DNA from: Mycolicibacterium aromaticivorans JS19b1 = JCM 16368
GTDB taxonomy: Bacteria > Actinomycetota > Actinomycetes > Mycobacteriales > Mycobacteriaceae
Reading direction: 5' to 3'
Length of the DNA stretch: 64,000 bases
NCBI RefSeq assembly: GCF_000559085.1
Contig: NZ_JALN02000001.1
Coordinates: 4,712,001 to 4,776,000 of the forward strand
This document shows, one piece after another, positions 17,191 through 28,030 of the stretch (within the stretch, counting starts at the first letter, position 1; each line of letters begins with the position of its first letter). The position numbers and the translations under genes were made by a program. The notes beneath the pieces are model-generated. The model was not told the DNA's origin. It searched no databases and worked only from the letters and a program-made list of their open reading frames with translations.

Positions 17191-18123
17191 TCACCGCGAT
17201 AGCTTGTGCGCATCCGCGGCCTGCTGGTACAGCCGGCCGGCCCGATAGGAGGACCGCACCAACGGACCGGACAGCACCCCGGCGAAACCCAGCCCCTCGG
17301 CGTATTCGGCCAGCGCGACGAATTCCTCCGGCTTGACCCAGCGCTCCACCGGGTGATGACGCACTGAGGGCCGCAGGTACTGGGTTATCGTGACGATGTC
17401 GCAGCCTGCACCGTGCAGGTCGGCCAGCGCGGTGTGCACCTCGTCGATGGTTTCGCCCATGCCGAGGATCAGGTTGCTCTTGGTGACCAGACGCGCCGCG
17501 CGGGCAGCAGTCAGGACATCGAGGCTGCGTTGGTAGCGGAACGCCGGGCGGATCCGCTTGAAGATCCGTGGCACGGTTTCCACGTTGTGCGCGAACACTT
17601 CTGGGCGCGAATCGAACACCTCACGCAGCAAGGCGGGCTCGCCGTTGAAGTCCGGGGCCAATAGCTCGACGCCGGTGGCAGGGTTGAGCGCCTTGATGGC
17701 GCGCACCGTCTCGGCGTACAGCCACGCCCCGCCGTCGGGCAGGTCGTCGCGGGCGACACCCGTCACCGTCGCGTAGCGCAATCCCATCGCCGCCACGCTC
17801 TCGGCCACCCGGCGCGGCTCGTCGCGGTCCAGTTCAGCCGGCTTGCCGGTGTCGATCTGGCAGAAATCGCAGCGGCGCGTGCACTGCTCGCCCCCGATCA
17901 GGAACGTCGCTTCCCGCTCTTCCCAGCACTCGAAGATGTTGGGACAGCCCGCTTCCTCACACACGGTGTGCAGCCCCTCGCGGCGCACCAGACTCTTCAG
18001 AGCGGTGTACTCCGGACCCATGCGCGCACGGGTCTTGATCCACGGCGGTTTGCGCTCGATCGGGGTCTCGGCATTGCGGACCTCAAGGCGCAGCAGCTTG
18101 CGGCCTTCCGGTTCAATGCTCAC
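17191..18123 (-). CDS. lipA: Lipoyl synthase
   Basis: This 310-residue radical SAM enzyme inserts two sulfurs into protein-bound octanoyl groups. Both iron-sulfur sites are visible: the auxiliary cluster [13 protein letters not shown] (C-x4-C-x5-C) and the radical SAM cluster CTRRCDFC (C-x3-C-x2-C). The conserved LTRSSY-like end appears as LVRSSYRAG. The GTG start overlaps the lipB stop (GTGA), so the two lipoate enzymes are translationally coupled. Its main substrate, DlaT, is encoded in the same run of genes. Confidence 0.97.
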   Translation of the reverse strand: MSIEPEGRKLLRLEVRNAETPIERKPPWIKTRARMGPEYTALKSLVRREGLHTVCEEAGCPNIFECWEEREATFLIGGEQCTRRCDFCQIDTGKPAELDRDEPRRVAESVAAMGLRYATVTGVARDDLPDGGAWLYAETVRAIKALNPATGVELLAPDFNGEPALLREVFDSRPEVFAHNVETVPRIFKRIRPAFRYQRSLDVLTAARAARLVTKSNLILGMGETIDEVHTALADLHGAGCDIVTITQYLRPSVRHHPVERWVKPEEFVALAEYAEGLGFAGVLSGPLVRSSYRAGRLYQQAADAHKLSR

Positions 18124-18794
18124 GTCGTCAATGTTACGGGCAGGCGGCCGTCGAGGGCGTCACACACCGCGTCGGCCACCCGGGCGCGGACGTCGTCGAC
18201 GCCGACGCGGCGGCCCAGTTCCGCCGTCAGCGAAGTCACTCCGGCATCGGTGATGCCGCACGGGACGATCGTCGAATACGCGCGCAGGTCGCAATCGCAG
18301 TTCAGCGCGAACCCGTGCATCGCGATGCCGCGGGCCACGCGGACCCCGATCGCGGCGATCTTGCGAGCAGGGCGGGGACCGGTCGCGGGCAGCCACACCC
18401 CGGAGCGCCCCTCGACCCGGCCGGCGTCCACGCCGAGATCGGCGCACACCCGAATCAGCGATTCCTCAAGGCGCCGAACATAATTCACCACGTCGAGCGG
18501 TTCGGCCAGGCCGATCACCGGATAGCCGACCAGCTGTCCAGGGCCGTGCCAGGTGATCTTGCCGCCGCGATCGGTGTCGACGACGGGTGTGCCATCCATG
18601 GGCCGTTCGTGGGGTTCGGTGCGCTTGCCGGCGGTATACACCGCCGGGTGCTCCAGCAGCAGCATCGTGTCGGCCCCGCCTGCCACCCGGGCATCGGCCA
18701 GCTCACGCTGCAACTCCCAGGCGGCCTGGTAATCGACGGTGCCCAGATCGCGGACGGCGACGCCCGCCGAGCTGGACCGGATGGACTGACGCAC
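18120..18794 (-). CDS. lipB: Octanoyl-[acyl carrier protein]:protein octanoyltransferase
   Basis: LipB moves octanoyl from ACP to the lipoyl-domain lysine. The 224-residue protein shows [16 protein letters not shown], the catalytic Lys in [10 protein letters not shown] and the catalytic Cys in [11 protein letters not shown] chose the GTG at 18794 because the following [11 protein letters not shown] aligns with the start of M. tuberculosis LipB (MTGSIRS). The frame stays open upstream into the SDR gene, but that part is not LipB-like. It is part of the dlaT-SDR-lipB-lipA run. Confidence 0.95.
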   Translation of the reverse strand: MRQSIRSSSAGVAVRDLGTVDYQAAWELQRELADARVAGGADTMLLLEHPAVYTAGKRTEPHERPMDGTPVVDTDRGGKITWHGPGQLVGYPVIGLAEPLDVVNYVRRLEESLIRVCADLGVDAGRVEGRSGVWLPATGPRPARKIAAIGVRVARGIAMHGFALNCDCDLRAYSTIVPCGITDAGVTSLTAELGRRVGVDDVRARVADAVCDALDGRLPVTLTT

Positions 18795-18807
18795 CTGTTC
18801 GACGCTA

Positions 18808-19728
18808 CTACCCCTGGGCGGACGTCGTGGCGTAGGCCAGCGCCTCACCGATGGTGTTGTGGTGGAACACGAACCCGGCCCGTTCGAGGGCGGCGGGGAT
18901 CGCCCGCTGGCCGTCGAGCAGGCCCTCGTCGGCGAACTCGCCCAGCAGGGTGCGCAGGGCGAACCCGGGTACCATCAGCGGCGTCGGCCGGTTCAACGCC
19001 CGGCCCAGCGCGGCGGTGAACTCCGAATTGGTCACCGGAGCGGGTCCGGTGAAGTTCACCGGACCTGACAGGTCGCTGTTGTTGATCACGAACAGCAGCG
19101 CGCGGATCTCGTCCTCCAGGCTGATCCACGGCATGTACTGCCTGCCGTTGCCGATCCGGGCGCCAAGCCCGAGGTTGAACAGCGGCCGCAACCGGGCCAG
19201 CACACCGCCGCCGGGGGAGAGCACCAGGCCGGAGCGGGCGAGCACCACCCGGGCGCCGGCGTCCTCGGCCGCCAGTGCCGCGGCCTCCCAGTCCAGGCAG
19301 AGCCGGGACAGGAATCCGCCTCCGGCAGTGGCGGTTTCGTCGACCACCTGGCTGCCGGTGTTTCCGTAGTACCCCACCGCGCTGGCGTTGATCAGCGTCG
19401 GCACCCCGGCGTCGGCGACGGCCGCGGCGATCACCTCGGTGGGGCCGATGCGGCTGTCGCGCAGGCTCTGTTTGAACGAACCCGACCACCGCTTGTCGCC
19501 CACGTTGACGCCGCAGAGGTTGATCACCGCGTCGACGCCCTCGAGGCCCGACGGATCGAACTCACCGCTGTCGGGATTCCAGTGCAGCTCGTCGCCGTTG
19601 GCCGGCGCCCGGCGCACAATGCGCAGCACACGATGGTCAGCGGCGCGCAGCGCCGACACCAGTGCCGAGCCGATCAGGCCGGACGAACCGGCGATCGCGA
19701 CGACGAGCCCGCCCGTTGGTTGGCTCAT
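18808..19728 (-). CDS. TIGR01777-family SDR epimerase-like protein (Rv2216-like)
   Basis: This 306-residue extended short-chain dehydrogenase-like protein has the N-terminal nucleotide-binding motif [27 protein letters not shown], the catalytic region [11 protein letters not shown] and a C-terminal DUF1731-like segment ([16 protein letters not shown]). The substrate is unknown. It starts 4 bases after the dlaT stop and ends 13 bases before the lipB start, so it is co-transcribed with lipoate and E2 genes, the same order as Rv2215-Rv2218. Confidence 0.9.
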   Translation of the reverse strand: MSQPTGGLVVAIAGSSGLIGSALVSALRAADHRVLRIVRRAPANGDELHWNPDSGEFDPSGLEGVDAVINLCGVNVGDKRWSGSFKQSLRDSRIGPTEVIAAAVADAGVPTLINASAVGYYGNTGSQVVDETATAGGGFLSRLCLDWEAAALAAEDAGARVVLARSGLVLSPGGGVLARLRPLFNLGLGARIGNGRQYMPWISLEDEIRALLFVINNSDLSGPVNFTGPAPVTNSEFTAALGRALNRPTPLMVPGFALRTLLGEFADEGLLDGQRAIPAALERAGFVFHHNTIGEALAYATTSAQG

Positions 19729-19732
19729 GGCG

Positions 19733-21511
19733 TCACAACCCCAGGTCGGCCTCGAATGCCCCTTCTTCGAGACGCCGCTTGACGGTGGTCAGGAATCGGC
19801 CGGCATCCGCGCCGTCGATCAGCCGGTGATCGTAGGTCAGCGGTAGGTAGCAGATGGAGCGCACGCCGATCGACTCGTTGCCGAAGTCGTCGACGATCAC
19901 CCGGGGCCGCTTGACGATCGCACCGGTGCCCAGCATCGCCGCCTGCGGCGGCACCAGGATCGGGGTGTCGAACAGGGCGCCCTGGCTGCCGATGTTGGTG
20001 ATCGTGAACGTGCCGCCGGACAGCTCGTCGGGCTTGAGGTTGCCGCTACGGGCCCGCTCGGCGATGTCGTGGATGGCGCGCGCCAGCCCCGCCAGGGAGA
20101 GATCGCCCGCGTTGTGCACGACCGGCGAGAGCAGGCCCTGCTCGGTGTCCACCGCGAAGCCGAGGTTCTCGGCGTCGTAGTAGGTGATCTCCTTGGTGTC
20201 CTCGTTGTAGCTGGCGTTGATGTTCGGATGCGCCTTGAGGGAGTCGATCACCGCGCGGGCGATGAACGGCAGGTAGGTCAGGTTGACCCCTTCGCGCTCG
20301 GCGAAGCTCGTCTTCGCCTTGGCCCGCAGCGCCACGATCTTGGTCATGTCGACCTCGTGGGTCTGGGTCAGCTGCGCGGTGGTCTGCAGCGATTCGCGGG
20401 TCTTCTTGGCGGTGATCTGCCGGATCCGGTTCGCCTTCTGCGTCGTGCCGCGCAGATGTGCCAGCGGTGACGGTGTCGCCGCGGCGGCGGGAGCGGACGG
20501 CGCCTTGGCGGGAGCGGCGGCGGGCTGCTCCGGCTTTGCCGTCTTCGCCTCGGCGGCAGCCAGCACATCCTGCTTGCGGATGCGGCCGCCGACGCCGGTG
20601 CCCTTGACACTGGCGAGGTCGATTCCGTTCTCGGCGGCCAGCTTTCGCACCAGGGGAGTGACGTAGGGGCTGCCGTCGGACGCGTCGCCGTCCTCGGCGG
20701 CAGCCGGCGCGGGGGCCTGCTTGGGCTCGGGCTTCGGCTCCGGCTTGGGTTCAGCCTTCGGCTCGGGCTTGGGTTCCGGCTTCGGTTCCGGTTTGGGTTC
20801 GGGCTTCGGCTCTGTCTTGGGTTCGGGCTTCGACTCGGCCTGTGGCGCGGCGCCGGCATCCCCGATCCTGCCCAGTTCGCCGCCGACGGCGACGGTGTCG
20901 TCCTCCTCGGCGGTGATGGACAGCAGCGTCCCGGCCACCGGTGACGGGATCTCGGTGTCGACCTTGTCGGTGGACACCTCGACCAGCGGCTCGTCGACCT
21001 CGACGGGGTCGCCGACCTTCTTCAGCCACCGGGTCACGGTGCCCTCGGTGACCGACTCGCCGAGTTCGGGCATCAGAACCGGCGTCGCAGAACCCGACGA
21101 CTCCGAGGATCCCGACGACTGTGCGGGCTCCGGCTCCGGCTCCGGTTCGGGCTCCGGCTCAGGTTCGGGCTCCGGCTCAGGTTCGGGCTCCGCCTGGGTC
21201 TCCTCGGCGGGCCTTTCCTCCTCGGCGGGAGCGTCAGACGACTCGGCCGGGGCGGACGACTCGGACTGCTCGCCGGCTTCACCGATCACCGCGAGCTCGC
21301 CGCCGACCTCGACGGTGTCGTCCTCCTGCGCAACGATCTTCGTCAGCACACCGGACGCGGGAGCGGGAATCTCCGTGTCGACCTTGTCGGTCGACACCTC
21401 GAGCAGAGGCTCGTCGACCTCGACGGTGTCGCCCTCTTGCTTCAGCCACCGGGTGACGGTCCCCTCGGTGACGCTCTCACCGAGTGCCGGCATCTGGACG
21501 GAGACGGCCAT
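19733..21511 (-). CDS. dlaT: Dihydrolipoamide acyltransferase (E2) with two lipoyl domains
   Basis: This 592-residue E2 of the pyruvate dehydrogenase complex also serves peroxynitrite reductase in mycobacteria. Order of parts: lipoyl domain 1 (K43 in STDKVDTE), linker with eleven Glu-Pro units, lipoyl domain 2 (K183), a long Lys-Pro-Glu-Pro linker, the subunit-binding domain ([17 protein letters not shown]) and the catalytic domain ending in [15 protein letters not shown] with H562 and D566. It is longer than the 553-residue M. tuberculosis protein because both linkers are extended. Ribosome site GAGGGAG precedes the ATG. Confidence 0.96.
   Translation of the reverse strand: MAVSVQMPALGESVTEGTVTRWLKQEGDTVEVDEPLLEVSTDKVDTEIPAPASGVLTKIVAQEDDTVEVGGELAVIGEAGEQSESSAPAESSDAPAEEERPAEETQAEPEPEPEPEPEPEPEPEPEPEPAQSSGSSESSGSATPVLMPELGESVTEGTVTRWLKKVGDPVEVDEPLVEVSTDKVDTEIPSPVAGTLLSITAEEDDTVAVGGELGRIGDAGAAPQAESKPEPKTEPKPEPKPEPKPEPKPEPKAEPKPEPKPEPKQAPAPAAAEDGDASDGSPYVTPLVRKLAAENGIDLASVKGTGVGGRIRKQDVLAAAEAKTAKPEQPAAAPAKAPSAPAAAATPSPLAHLRGTTQKANRIRQITAKKTRESLQTTAQLTQTHEVDMTKIVALRAKAKTSFAEREGVNLTYLPFIARAVIDSLKAHPNINASYNEDTKEITYYDAENLGFAVDTEQGLLSPVVHNAGDLSLAGLARAIHDIAERARSGNLKPDELSGGTFTITNIGSQGALFDTPILVPPQAAMLGTGAIVKRPRVIVDDFGNESIGVRSICYLPLTYDHRLIDGADAGRFLTTVKRRLEEGAFEADLGL
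20720..20830 (-). repeat. Degenerate KPEP-coding repeat in dlaT (second linker)
   Basis: About nine units coding Lys-Pro-Glu-Pro with occasional Thr or Ala replacements form a flexible charged linker between lipoyl domain 2 and the subunit-binding domain. Units alternate in codon use, giving imperfect 12-base periodicity. Confidence 0.8.
21125..21190 (-). repeat. Glu-Pro tandem repeat (11 units) in dlaT (first linker)
   Basis: Sixty-six bases code for eleven Glu-Pro pairs. An 18-base unit (three pairs) is repeated twice exactly and a third time with one change, so the array probably grew by slippage or unequal exchange. Confidence 0.85.
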
Positions 21512-21676
21512 TGTGTTGACTCCCTCGAACGGTCAGTCGTGCGGGTCGGACTTCTGGCATACCACAGCGTCGTGTACCCATCCTGTCATTGCCGGGCCAC
21601 CCGCACGCACTCAGGGCGACGTGTGATTTCTCTGGCACCATCGAAGGGAAGGACCGCCGGAAGGAGTGCATCGGAG

Positions 21677-22012
21677 TTGGGGCTGTTCGACAGGTTCCGG
21701 GCTGCTCGCCGGGCTGATTCCGTGCTCGCCGCCGACCGGCGGCACTTGCACGAATGGGCTGCGCAGCGCACCGGGGTGGAGGCCTTCGTCGAGCCCGAGA
21801 CCAGCGTGACCCCGATGACCGTCGTGCTCGTGGCCGCCGACGGTGAATGGACCCGTCGCCCGGCCGATGGCCCGGTCGGTGCCCGCCGGCTCGGTGAAGA
21901 GCTCGGAATTCCCGTCTATGACGTGCAGAAAGTCGGTTATCCGCAGCGGATGCGCGACTATGACGCTCGGCGGCGGATCGAACGCCGCCGGCAACGAGAC
22001 CTGGAGACGTGA
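21677..22012 (+). CDS. Conserved hypothetical protein upstream of ephD
   Basis: This 111-residue soluble protein is rich in Arg and ends in a highly basic helix ([21 protein letters not shown]). I do not recognise a family. The TTG at 21677 is chosen because AAGGAG lies ten bases upstream; sequence before it is not protein-like. The stop overlaps the start of ephD (GTGA), so the two are coupled. It may be an accessory protein of EphD or simply co-expressed. Confidence 0.65.
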   Translation: MGLFDRFRAARRADSVLAADRRHLHEWAAQRTGVEAFVEPETSVTPMTVVLVAADGEWTRRPADGPVGARRLGEELGIPVYDVQKVGYPQRMRDYDARRRIERRRQRDLET

Positions 22013-23760
22013 TGACCATGCGCTATGTCGACAGCACCGACGGGACCCGTCTGGCGGTCTACGAGGAGGGCAATCCCGACGGCCCGACCGTGGTCCTGGT
22101 CCACGGCTGGCCCGACTCGCATGTGTTGTGGGACGGCGTCGTGCCCCTTCTGGCGCACAAATTCCGGGTCATCCGTTACGACAACCGCAGTGCCGGAGCC
22201 TCCGAAGGGCCCAAGTCGTTCTCGAAATACCGGATGGCCGACTTCGCCGACGACTTCGCTGCCGTCCTCGCCGAACTGAGCCCCGGCGAGCCGGTCCATG
22301 TGCTCGGACACGACTGGGGATCGATCGGCTTCTGGGAGTACTTGGGCCGGCCGGGCGCCAGTGACCGGATCGCGTCATTCACATCGGTGTCCGGACCGAG
22401 CCTGCACCACCTCATGCGCTACATCCGCGATGGGCTCAAGAAGCCGTACCGGCCGAAACGGTTCGCCCACTCCCTGGCTCAACTGTTGCATCTCACTTAC
22501 ACCTTGCCGCTGTCGATTCCGGTGCTGGCGCCCTTGGCGCTGCGACTGTCCGCGGGAGTGCTGAAGGCGGGAATCACACTCGGCATCCCCCGAGACCGGC
22601 TCCACCACGGCGGCACGTTCGCCGACGACGCCGCAAGAGGTGCAAAGATCTACCGCGCCAACGCTTTACCCGCGTTGGTCCATGCCCCACGGGATCTGTA
22701 TGTCGACGTTCCGGTGCAGCTGATCGTCAACATCGACGACCCCTACGTGCGGCCCTACCTCTACGACGAAACCCAGCGCTGGGCCTCGCGGCTGTGGCGC
22801 CGCGAGGTGCGGTCCGGGCACTGGTCGCCGTTCTCCCATCCGCAGGTGCTGGCCGCGGCGGTCACCGAACTGGCCGAGCATCTGGACGGCAAACCGGCCG
22901 ACCGTGCGCTGTTGCGGGCCCAGATCGGCAGGCCGCGGAAGGACTTCGGCGACACTCTGGTCTCGGTCACCGGAGCAGGCAGCGGCATCGGCCGCGAGAC
23001 CGCGCTGGCCTTCGCCCGTGATGGCGCCGAGTTGGTGATCAGCGATATCGACGAAGCCGGCCTCAAGGACACCGCGGCCAGGATCGGCGCGCTCGGCGGA
23101 ATCGCGCATCCCTATGTGCTCGACGTCTCCGATGCCGACGCCGTGGAGCGGTTCGCCGACGAGGTGTGTTCCACCCACGGCGTGCCCGACATCGTAGTCA
23201 ACAACGCCGGCATCGGGGTGGCCGGCGCCTTCTTGGACACTCCCGCAGAGCAATTCGACCGAGTGCTGGACGTCAACCTCGGCGGTGTGGTCAACGGCTG
23301 CCGGGCCTTCGCCCGTCGGCTCGTCGAGCGCGGCACCGGCGGCCACATCGTCAACGTGGCGTCCATGGCGGCCTACTCACCGTTGAAGGGACTGAACGCC
23401 TACTGCACGTCCAAGGCGGCGGTGTACATGTTCTCCGATTGCCTTCGTGCCGAATTGTCCTCCGCTGGAATCGGATTGACCACGATCTGCCCGGGCATCA
23501 TCAACACCAACATCGTGTCGGCCACCGAGATGATCGCACCCTCGGGCAAGCGGGCCGCTGTGGCGACCCGGCGCGCGCAGCTGGAGAACATGTTCGACCG
23601 GCGGGGTTACGGCCCGGACAAGGTGGCCAAAGCCATCGTCACCGCGGTCAAGAAAGACAAGGCGATCCGGCCGGTCACGCCTGAGGCGTACCTGCTCTAC
23701 GGGACGTCGAAGGTGCTGCCGCAGGGGATGCGCAGCATCGCCCGGGCCGGCGTGGTCTAG
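22009..23760 (+). CDS. ephD: EphD-type fusion: alpha/beta hydrolase (epoxide hydrolase) + short-chain dehydrogenase
   Basis: This is a 583-residue two-domain protein. The N-terminal half is an alpha/beta hydrolase with oxyanion HGWPDSH and nucleophile Asp in LGHDWGSIG, typical of epoxide hydrolases. The C-terminal half is an SDR with [30 protein letters not shown] and the catalytic Y-x-x-x-K as YCTSK. M. tuberculosis EphD (Rv2214c) has the same fusion and has been linked to mycolic acid epoxide metabolism. GTG at 22009 or the adjacent ATG may be used. Its TAG overlaps the convergent pepA stop by four bases. Confidence 0.92.
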   Translation: MMTMRYVDSTDGTRLAVYEEGNPDGPTVVLVHGWPDSHVLWDGVVPLLAHKFRVIRYDNRSAGASEGPKSFSKYRMADFADDFAAVLAELSPGEPVHVLGHDWGSIGFWEYLGRPGASDRIASFTSVSGPSLHHLMRYIRDGLKKPYRPKRFAHSLAQLLHLTYTLPLSIPVLAPLALRLSAGVLKAGITLGIPRDRLHHGGTFADDAARGAKIYRANALPALVHAPRDLYVDVPVQLIVNIDDPYVRPYLYDETQRWASRLWRREVRSGHWSPFSHPQVLAAAVTELAEHLDGKPADRALLRAQIGRPRKDFGDTLVSVTGAGSGIGRETALAFARDGAELVISDIDEAGLKDTAARIGALGGIAHPYVLDVSDADAVERFADEVCSTHGVPDIVVNNAGIGVAGAFLDTPAEQFDRVLDVNLGGVVNGCRAFARRLVERGTGGHIVNVASMAAYSPLKGLNAYCTSKAAVYMFSDCLRAELSSAGIGLTTICPGIINTNIVSATEMIAPSGKRAAVATRRAQLENMFDRRGYGPDKVAKAIVTAVKKDKAIRPVTPEAYLLYGTSKVLPQGMRSIARAGVV

Positions 23761-25280
23761 CCGTTCGCGGCGATGTCCTCCAGGACGGCGTACATCGTCC
23801 GGGTCGGCACCCCGGTGCCGCCCTTGGGCGTGTAGCCCCACGGGCCGGAGGTGTTGTAGGCAGGCCCGGCGATGTCGATGTGCGCCCACTGCACGCCGTC
23901 GGCGACGAACTCCCGCAGGTACACCCCGGCGACCAGCATGCCGGCGAAGCGCTGCGAGCTGACGTTCGCCAGATCGGCGACAGACGACTTCAGGTCGTCC
24001 TTCAGCTCGTCGGGCAGCGGCATCGGCCAGGCGTTTTCGCCTTCGGCCTGCGAGATCCGGGCCACCCGGTCGCGGAAGTCCTCACTGCCCATCACACCCG
24101 GGGTGCGGCCGCCCAGCGCGACGGTCTGCGCGCCCGTCAGCGTCGAGGTCTCGATCAGGTAGTCGGGCTGATCCTCGCACGCCCGCACGATCGCGTCGGC
24201 CAGGATCAGCCGGCCCTCGGCGTCGGTATTGAGCACCTCGACGGTGATGCCGCCGTACTGGGTCAGCACGTCACCGGGGCGCTGCGCGGTCGACGACGGC
24301 ATGTTCTCGGCCATCGGCACGGTCGCGATCACGTCGATCGGCAGCCCCTGCTTGGCGGCCAGCACGACCGTGGCGATCACCGCCGCGGCGCCACCCATGT
24401 CGGAGGTCATGTGGTGCATCGACGCGGCCGGCTTGATCGAGATGCCGCCGGTGTCGAAGGTGACACCCTTGCCCACCAGGGCGACGGTCTTGCCGCCCTT
24501 GCCCTTGGCGCCGCGGTAGGCCAGCCGCACCAGCCGCGGCGGGCGCGACGATCCCTTGCCCACTCCGATGATGCCGCCGTAGCCGGCCTTGGCGAGTGCC
24601 TTCTCGTCGAGCACCTCGACCTTCAATCCGGCGGCTTCACCCAAAGCCTCTGCCCGCTTGGCGAATTCACCGGGGAACAGGTGGCTCGGCGGGGTGTTCA
24701 CGAAATCGCGTGCGGTGGCCACCGCGGTGGCGATCGCGGTGGCCCTGGCGGCGTCCTTCTTGGCGCCGGCCGCGGTGCTCAGCGCGATGATCTTGCTCAG
24801 CGCAGGTTCCTTCGGCGCGGTCTTCGCACTGCGGAACTCGGTGAACCGGTAGCTGCCCAGGATCAGGCCCTCGATCGCGGCTTCCAGGTCCAGCTCGGTC
24901 AGCGTGGTGATGACGGTGTCGACCCCGGACAGCGAGCGGGCCGCGACCCCGGCCGCACGACGGATGACGTCGGCCGGCCACTCGTCGCGCGGAGTGCCGA
25001 GCCCGACGGCCAGGACGCTGCCGACCGCGAGCGACGGCACGTGCAGGCGGGTGACCTGCTCGGCGCCGCCCTTGGCGCCCACTGCGCGCAGGACCACACC
25101 GATTTCGCCGATCGCCTCGGCGTCCAGGAACGGCCCGCCGACGACCGTGGGGGAGCCGTCGCCGTCATCCCCCTTCACGCCGCTGACAACCGGGACGATC
25201 AAGACCGCCGACTGCGCGCGCTTGGGCAGCGAGGTCGCGACGGTGACAGTGGGGGCGGCGTATCCAGGTTCGGTGCTCAC
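23757..25280 (-). CDS. pepA: Leucyl (cytosol) aminopeptidase, M17 family
   Basis: This 507-residue M17 aminopeptidase removes N-terminal residues in the cytosol. The two-zinc site is represented by [25 protein letters not shown], and [13 protein letters not shown] with its catalytic Arg. The N-terminal macro-like domain covers about residues 1-170. It corresponds to Rv2213 (called pepB in M. tuberculosis). Its GTG start faces gcvT across 40 bases. The adenylyl cyclase gene Rv2212, which lies here in M. tuberculosis, is absent. Confidence 0.94.
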   Translation of the reverse strand: MSTEPGYAAPTVTVATSLPKRAQSAVLIVPVVSGVKGDDGDGSPTVVGGPFLDAEAIGEIGVVLRAVGAKGGAEQVTRLHVPSLAVGSVLAVGLGTPRDEWPADVIRRAAGVAARSLSGVDTVITTLTELDLEAAIEGLILGSYRFTEFRSAKTAPKEPALSKIIALSTAAGAKKDAARATAIATAVATARDFVNTPPSHLFPGEFAKRAEALGEAAGLKVEVLDEKALAKAGYGGIIGVGKGSSRPPRLVRLAYRGAKGKGGKTVALVGKGVTFDTGGISIKPAASMHHMTSDMGGAAAVIATVVLAAKQGLPIDVIATVPMAENMPSSTAQRPGDVLTQYGGITVEVLNTDAEGRLILADAIVRACEDQPDYLIETSTLTGAQTVALGGRTPGVMGSEDFRDRVARISQAEGENAWPMPLPDELKDDLKSSVADLANVSSQRFAGMLVAGVYLREFVADGVQWAHIDIAGPAYNTSGPWGYTPKGGTGVPTRTMYAVLEDIAANG

Positions 25281-25306
25281 GAGGGTTCACAGTAGACGCG
25301 GGGCAC

Positions 25307-25312
25307 TAGTGT
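25307..25312 (+). promoter_or_regulatory. -10 element of gcvT
   Basis: TAGTGT fits TANNNT; the expected transcription start is about two bases before the GTG at 25321, so the mRNA has almost no leader. Confidence 0.4.
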
Positions 25313-25320
25313 TGTTGGCC

Positions 25321-26424
25321 GTGACCGACACATCGGAACTCCTGTACGGGCCGCTCGACAGTCAGCACCGCGAACTCGGCGCCACCTTCGCGCCGTTCGG
25401 TGGCTGGCTGATGCCGGTGTCCTACGCCGGCACGGTCGGTGAGCACACCGCCACCCGCGAGGCCGTCGGCCTCTTCGACGTCAGCCACCTGGGCAAAGCT
25501 CTGGTGGTCGGCCCGGGCGCGGCTGAGTTCATCAACTCCACGCTGACCAACGACCTGCGCCGGATCGGTCCCGGCAAGGCCCAGTACACCCTGTGCTGCA
25601 CGCCTGAGGGTGGGGTGATCGACGACCTGATCGCCTACTACGTCAGCGACGACGAGATCTTCCTGGTGCCCAACGCCGCCAACACCGCCGCTGTCGTCGA
25701 GGCGCTGCAAGCTGCTGCGCCGGAGGGTATTTCGATCACCGATCAGCACCGCTCGTATGCCGTGCTGGCGGTTCAGGGCCCGCGCTCCGCCGACGTGCTG
25801 GCCGCGCTGGGGCTGCCCACCGACATGGACTACATGGGATACGCCGACGCCACGTACTCCGGTGTGCCGGTGCGGGTGTGCCGGACCGGATACACCGGTG
25901 AGCACGGTTACGAGCTGTTGCCGCCGTGGGACTCCGCACCCGTGGTGTTCGACGCGCTCGTCGCCGAGGTGCAGTCCGCAGGCGGACAACTCGCCGGTCT
26001 GGGCGCCCGCGACACCCTGCGCACCGAGATGGGCTACCCGCTGCACGGACACGAGCTGTCACTGGACATTTCGCCGCTGCAGGCCCGCTGCGGCTGGGCG
26101 ATCGGCTGGAAGAAGGACGCGTTCTTCGGCCGCGACGCGCTGCTGGCCGAGAAGCAGGCCGGCCCGCGCAGGCTGCTTCGGGGCCTGCGGGCCACCGGCC
26201 GCGGCGTGCTGCGTCCTGACCTGACCGTGCTGAACGGCGCAGTGCCGGTGGGTGTCACTACGTCGGGCACGTTCTCGCCGTCGCTGAAAGTCGGTATCGC
26301 CCTTGCCCTCATCGACACCGACGCCGGGATCGTCGACGGCGCTCTGGTCACCGTCGACGTGCGCGGCCGCCCGCTCGAATGCGAAGTGGTCAAGCCGCCG
26401 TTCGTCGAGGTCAAAACCCGGTAG
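25321..26424 (+). CDS. gcvT: Glycine cleavage system aminomethyltransferase (T protein)
   Basis: This 367-residue protein transfers the methylene group from the H-protein aminomethyl-lipoyl arm to tetrahydrofolate, releasing ammonia. Typical sequence includes [27 protein letters not shown] and [13 protein letters not shown], with a C-terminal GCV_T domain. The GTG at 25321 gives family length; in-frame sequence upstream runs antisense through pepA and is not coding. The other glycine cleavage genes are not in the window. H protein is a further lipoyl client of the nearby lipA/lipB. Confidence 0.95.
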   Translation: MTDTSELLYGPLDSQHRELGATFAPFGGWLMPVSYAGTVGEHTATREAVGLFDVSHLGKALVVGPGAAEFINSTLTNDLRRIGPGKAQYTLCCTPEGGVIDDLIAYYVSDDEIFLVPNAANTAAVVEALQAAAPEGISITDQHRSYAVLAVQGPRSADVLAALGLPTDMDYMGYADATYSGVPVRVCRTGYTGEHGYELLPPWDSAPVVFDALVAEVQSAGGQLAGLGARDTLRTEMGYPLHGHELSLDISPLQARCGWAIGWKKDAFFGRDALLAEKQAGPRRLLRGLRATGRGVLRPDLTVLNGAVPVGVTTSGTFSPSLKVGIALALIDTDAGIVDGALVTVDVRGRPLECEVVKPPFVEVKTR

Positions 26425-26473
26425 CGGCGGGCAGGAGCGAAGCGACCCGGGGAAATCGGCTAGCCGGCCGGTC

Positions 26474-26479
26474 TACAAT
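26474..26479 (+). promoter_or_regulatory. -10 element of ilvE (leaderless)
   Basis: TACAAT is a near-ideal -10. The ATG at 26487 lies seven bases after it, at the expected transcription start. Confidence 0.6.
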
Positions 26480-26486
26480 TTCAGCT

Positions 26487-27590
26487 ATGACCACCCCCCT
26501 CGAGTTCACGGTTGAGCGCAACGCGAATCCGGCGACCGACGAGGTACGGGCTCAGATTCTGGCCGACCCTGGTTTCGGGCGGTTCCACACCGACCACATG
26601 GTGTCGGTGCTCTACACCGACGAACTCGGTTGGCACGACGCCCGTGTTGTCCCGTACGGCCCGATTGAACTGGACCCGTCGGCCATCGTCCTGCACTACG
26701 CGCAGGAGATCTTCGAAGGGCTCAAGGCCTACCGGTGGTCGGACGGTTCGATCGTGTCCTTCCGGCCCGAGGCCAACGCCGGGCGGCTGCGCGCCTCGGC
26801 TCGCCGGCTCGCCATCCCCGAACTGCCCGAGGAGCTCTTCGTCGAATCGCTGCGCCAGCTGATCGCCGTCGACGGCCAGTGGGTGCCGCCCGTCGGTGGC
26901 GAGGCGTCGCTGTATCTGCGGCCCTTCGTGATCGCCACCGAACCGGGCTTGGGCGTGCGGCCGGCGTCGGAATACCGCTACCTGGTGATCGCCTCGCCGG
27001 CCGGCGCCTACTTCAAGGGCGGGATCAAACCGGTCAGCGTCTGGCTGTCCACCGAATACGTGCGGGCCAGCCCGGGCGGCACCGGCGCGGCGAAGTTCGG
27101 CGGCAACTACGCCGCCTCGCTGCTCGCGCAGGCCGAGGCCGCCGAGCACGGGTGCGATCAGGTGGTCTGGCTCGATGCGATCGAACGCCGCTACATCGAG
27201 GAGATGGGCGGGATGAACCTGTTCTTCGTCTTCGGCAGCGGCGGTTCGGCGCGGTTGGTCACCCCGGAACTGTCCGGCTCACTGCTGCCGGGCATCACGC
27301 GCGACTCTCTGCTGCAACTGGCCAGCGACGCCGGATTCGCCGTCGAGGAACGCAAGATCGACGTCGAGGAGTGGCGCAAGGGCGTGGCCGCGGGGGAGAT
27401 CACCGAGGTGTTCGCCTGCGGCACGGCCGCGGTGATCACCCCGGTCTCGCACGTCAAGTTCGGTGACGGCGAGTTCACCATCGCCGATGGACAGCCGGGC
27501 GAGGTGACGATGGCTCTGCGGGACACCCTCACCGGCATCCAGCGCGGCACCTTCGCCGACACACACGGCTGGATGGCCCGGCTCAGCTAG
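26487..27590 (+). CDS. ilvE: Branched-chain amino acid aminotransferase
   Basis: This 367-residue fold-type IV PLP enzyme performs the last step of Leu, Ile and Val synthesis and their reverse transamination. The PLP lysine is in [12 protein letters not shown]. Also visible are [12 protein letters not shown] and the cofactor phosphate-binding region [14 protein letters not shown]. The ATG at 26487 is supported by a TACAAT -10 seven bases upstream; a GTG-started frame further upstream is antisense noise. Its TAG overlaps the convergent stop of the flavin-binding protein (CTAG). Confidence 0.96.
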   Translation: MTTPLEFTVERNANPATDEVRAQILADPGFGRFHTDHMVSVLYTDELGWHDARVVPYGPIELDPSAIVLHYAQEIFEGLKAYRWSDGSIVSFRPEANAGRLRASARRLAIPELPEELFVESLRQLIAVDGQWVPPVGGEASLYLRPFVIATEPGLGVRPASEYRYLVIASPAGAYFKGGIKPVSVWLSTEYVRASPGGTGAAKFGGNYAASLLAQAEAAEHGCDQVVWLDAIERRYIEEMGGMNLFFVFGSGGSARLVTPELSGSLLPGITRDSLLQLASDAGFAVEERKIDVEEWRKGVAAGEITEVFACGTAAVITPVSHVKFGDGEFTIADGQPGEVTMALRDTLTGIQRGTFADTHGWMARLS

Positions 27591-28030
27591 GCCGGCGGGG
27601 CTTCGACTCGCTCGAATCGACCGGTCTTGGCGCCCAGCCTGATCCGGTATACCGATCCCCGGCGCAGACTCGAGTGGTCGGGCGGAGGCTGCCCTTCGGG
27701 CAAGGTCAGCAGCGGCATGATCCGCTCGATCAGCAGGGCCAGGCCGGCGTCCCAGTCCGGCCCCCGGCACTCCTCGAAGATTCCCCACGCGATGACGCTG
27801 CGCCAGTTCGACAAGTCGTCGACCTGCTCGACCTCTACGCATACCTGCGGATGAGTGCGCATCGCGCGCAGCTTGGCGCCGTCCATTGCGTGGCCGTAAA
27901 CGTAGGTGCCGTCATAGACGTAGGTGACAGGAACGACGTACACCTGCCCGTCGCTGATGCAGCCGAGTCGCGCGACCACCTCGGCGTGCAGGATCTCCTC
28001 GATCTGCCGATGGTCGAGCTCACCCAGCAT
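27587..28030 (-). CDS. Pyridoxamine 5'-phosphate oxidase-like flavin-binding protein
   Basis: This 147-residue split-barrel protein resembles the Nim/PPOX group: [48 protein letters not shown] contains the strand pattern and the usual FMN-contact region, and [10 protein letters not shown] follows. Proteins of this kind bind FMN, F420 or haem; the reaction is not predictable from sequence. It lies at the 3' end of the cob cluster on the same strand; its ATG region overlaps the cobS end by 11 bases, so it may be the last gene of that transcript. Confidence 0.78.
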   Translation of the reverse strand: MLGELDHRQIEEILHAEVVARLGCISDGQVYVVPVTYVYDGTYVYGHAMDGAKLRAMRTHPQVCVEVEQVDDLSNWRSVIAWGIFEECRGPDWDAGLALLIERIMPLLTLPEGQPPPDHSSLRRGSVYRIRLGAKTGRFERVEAPPA

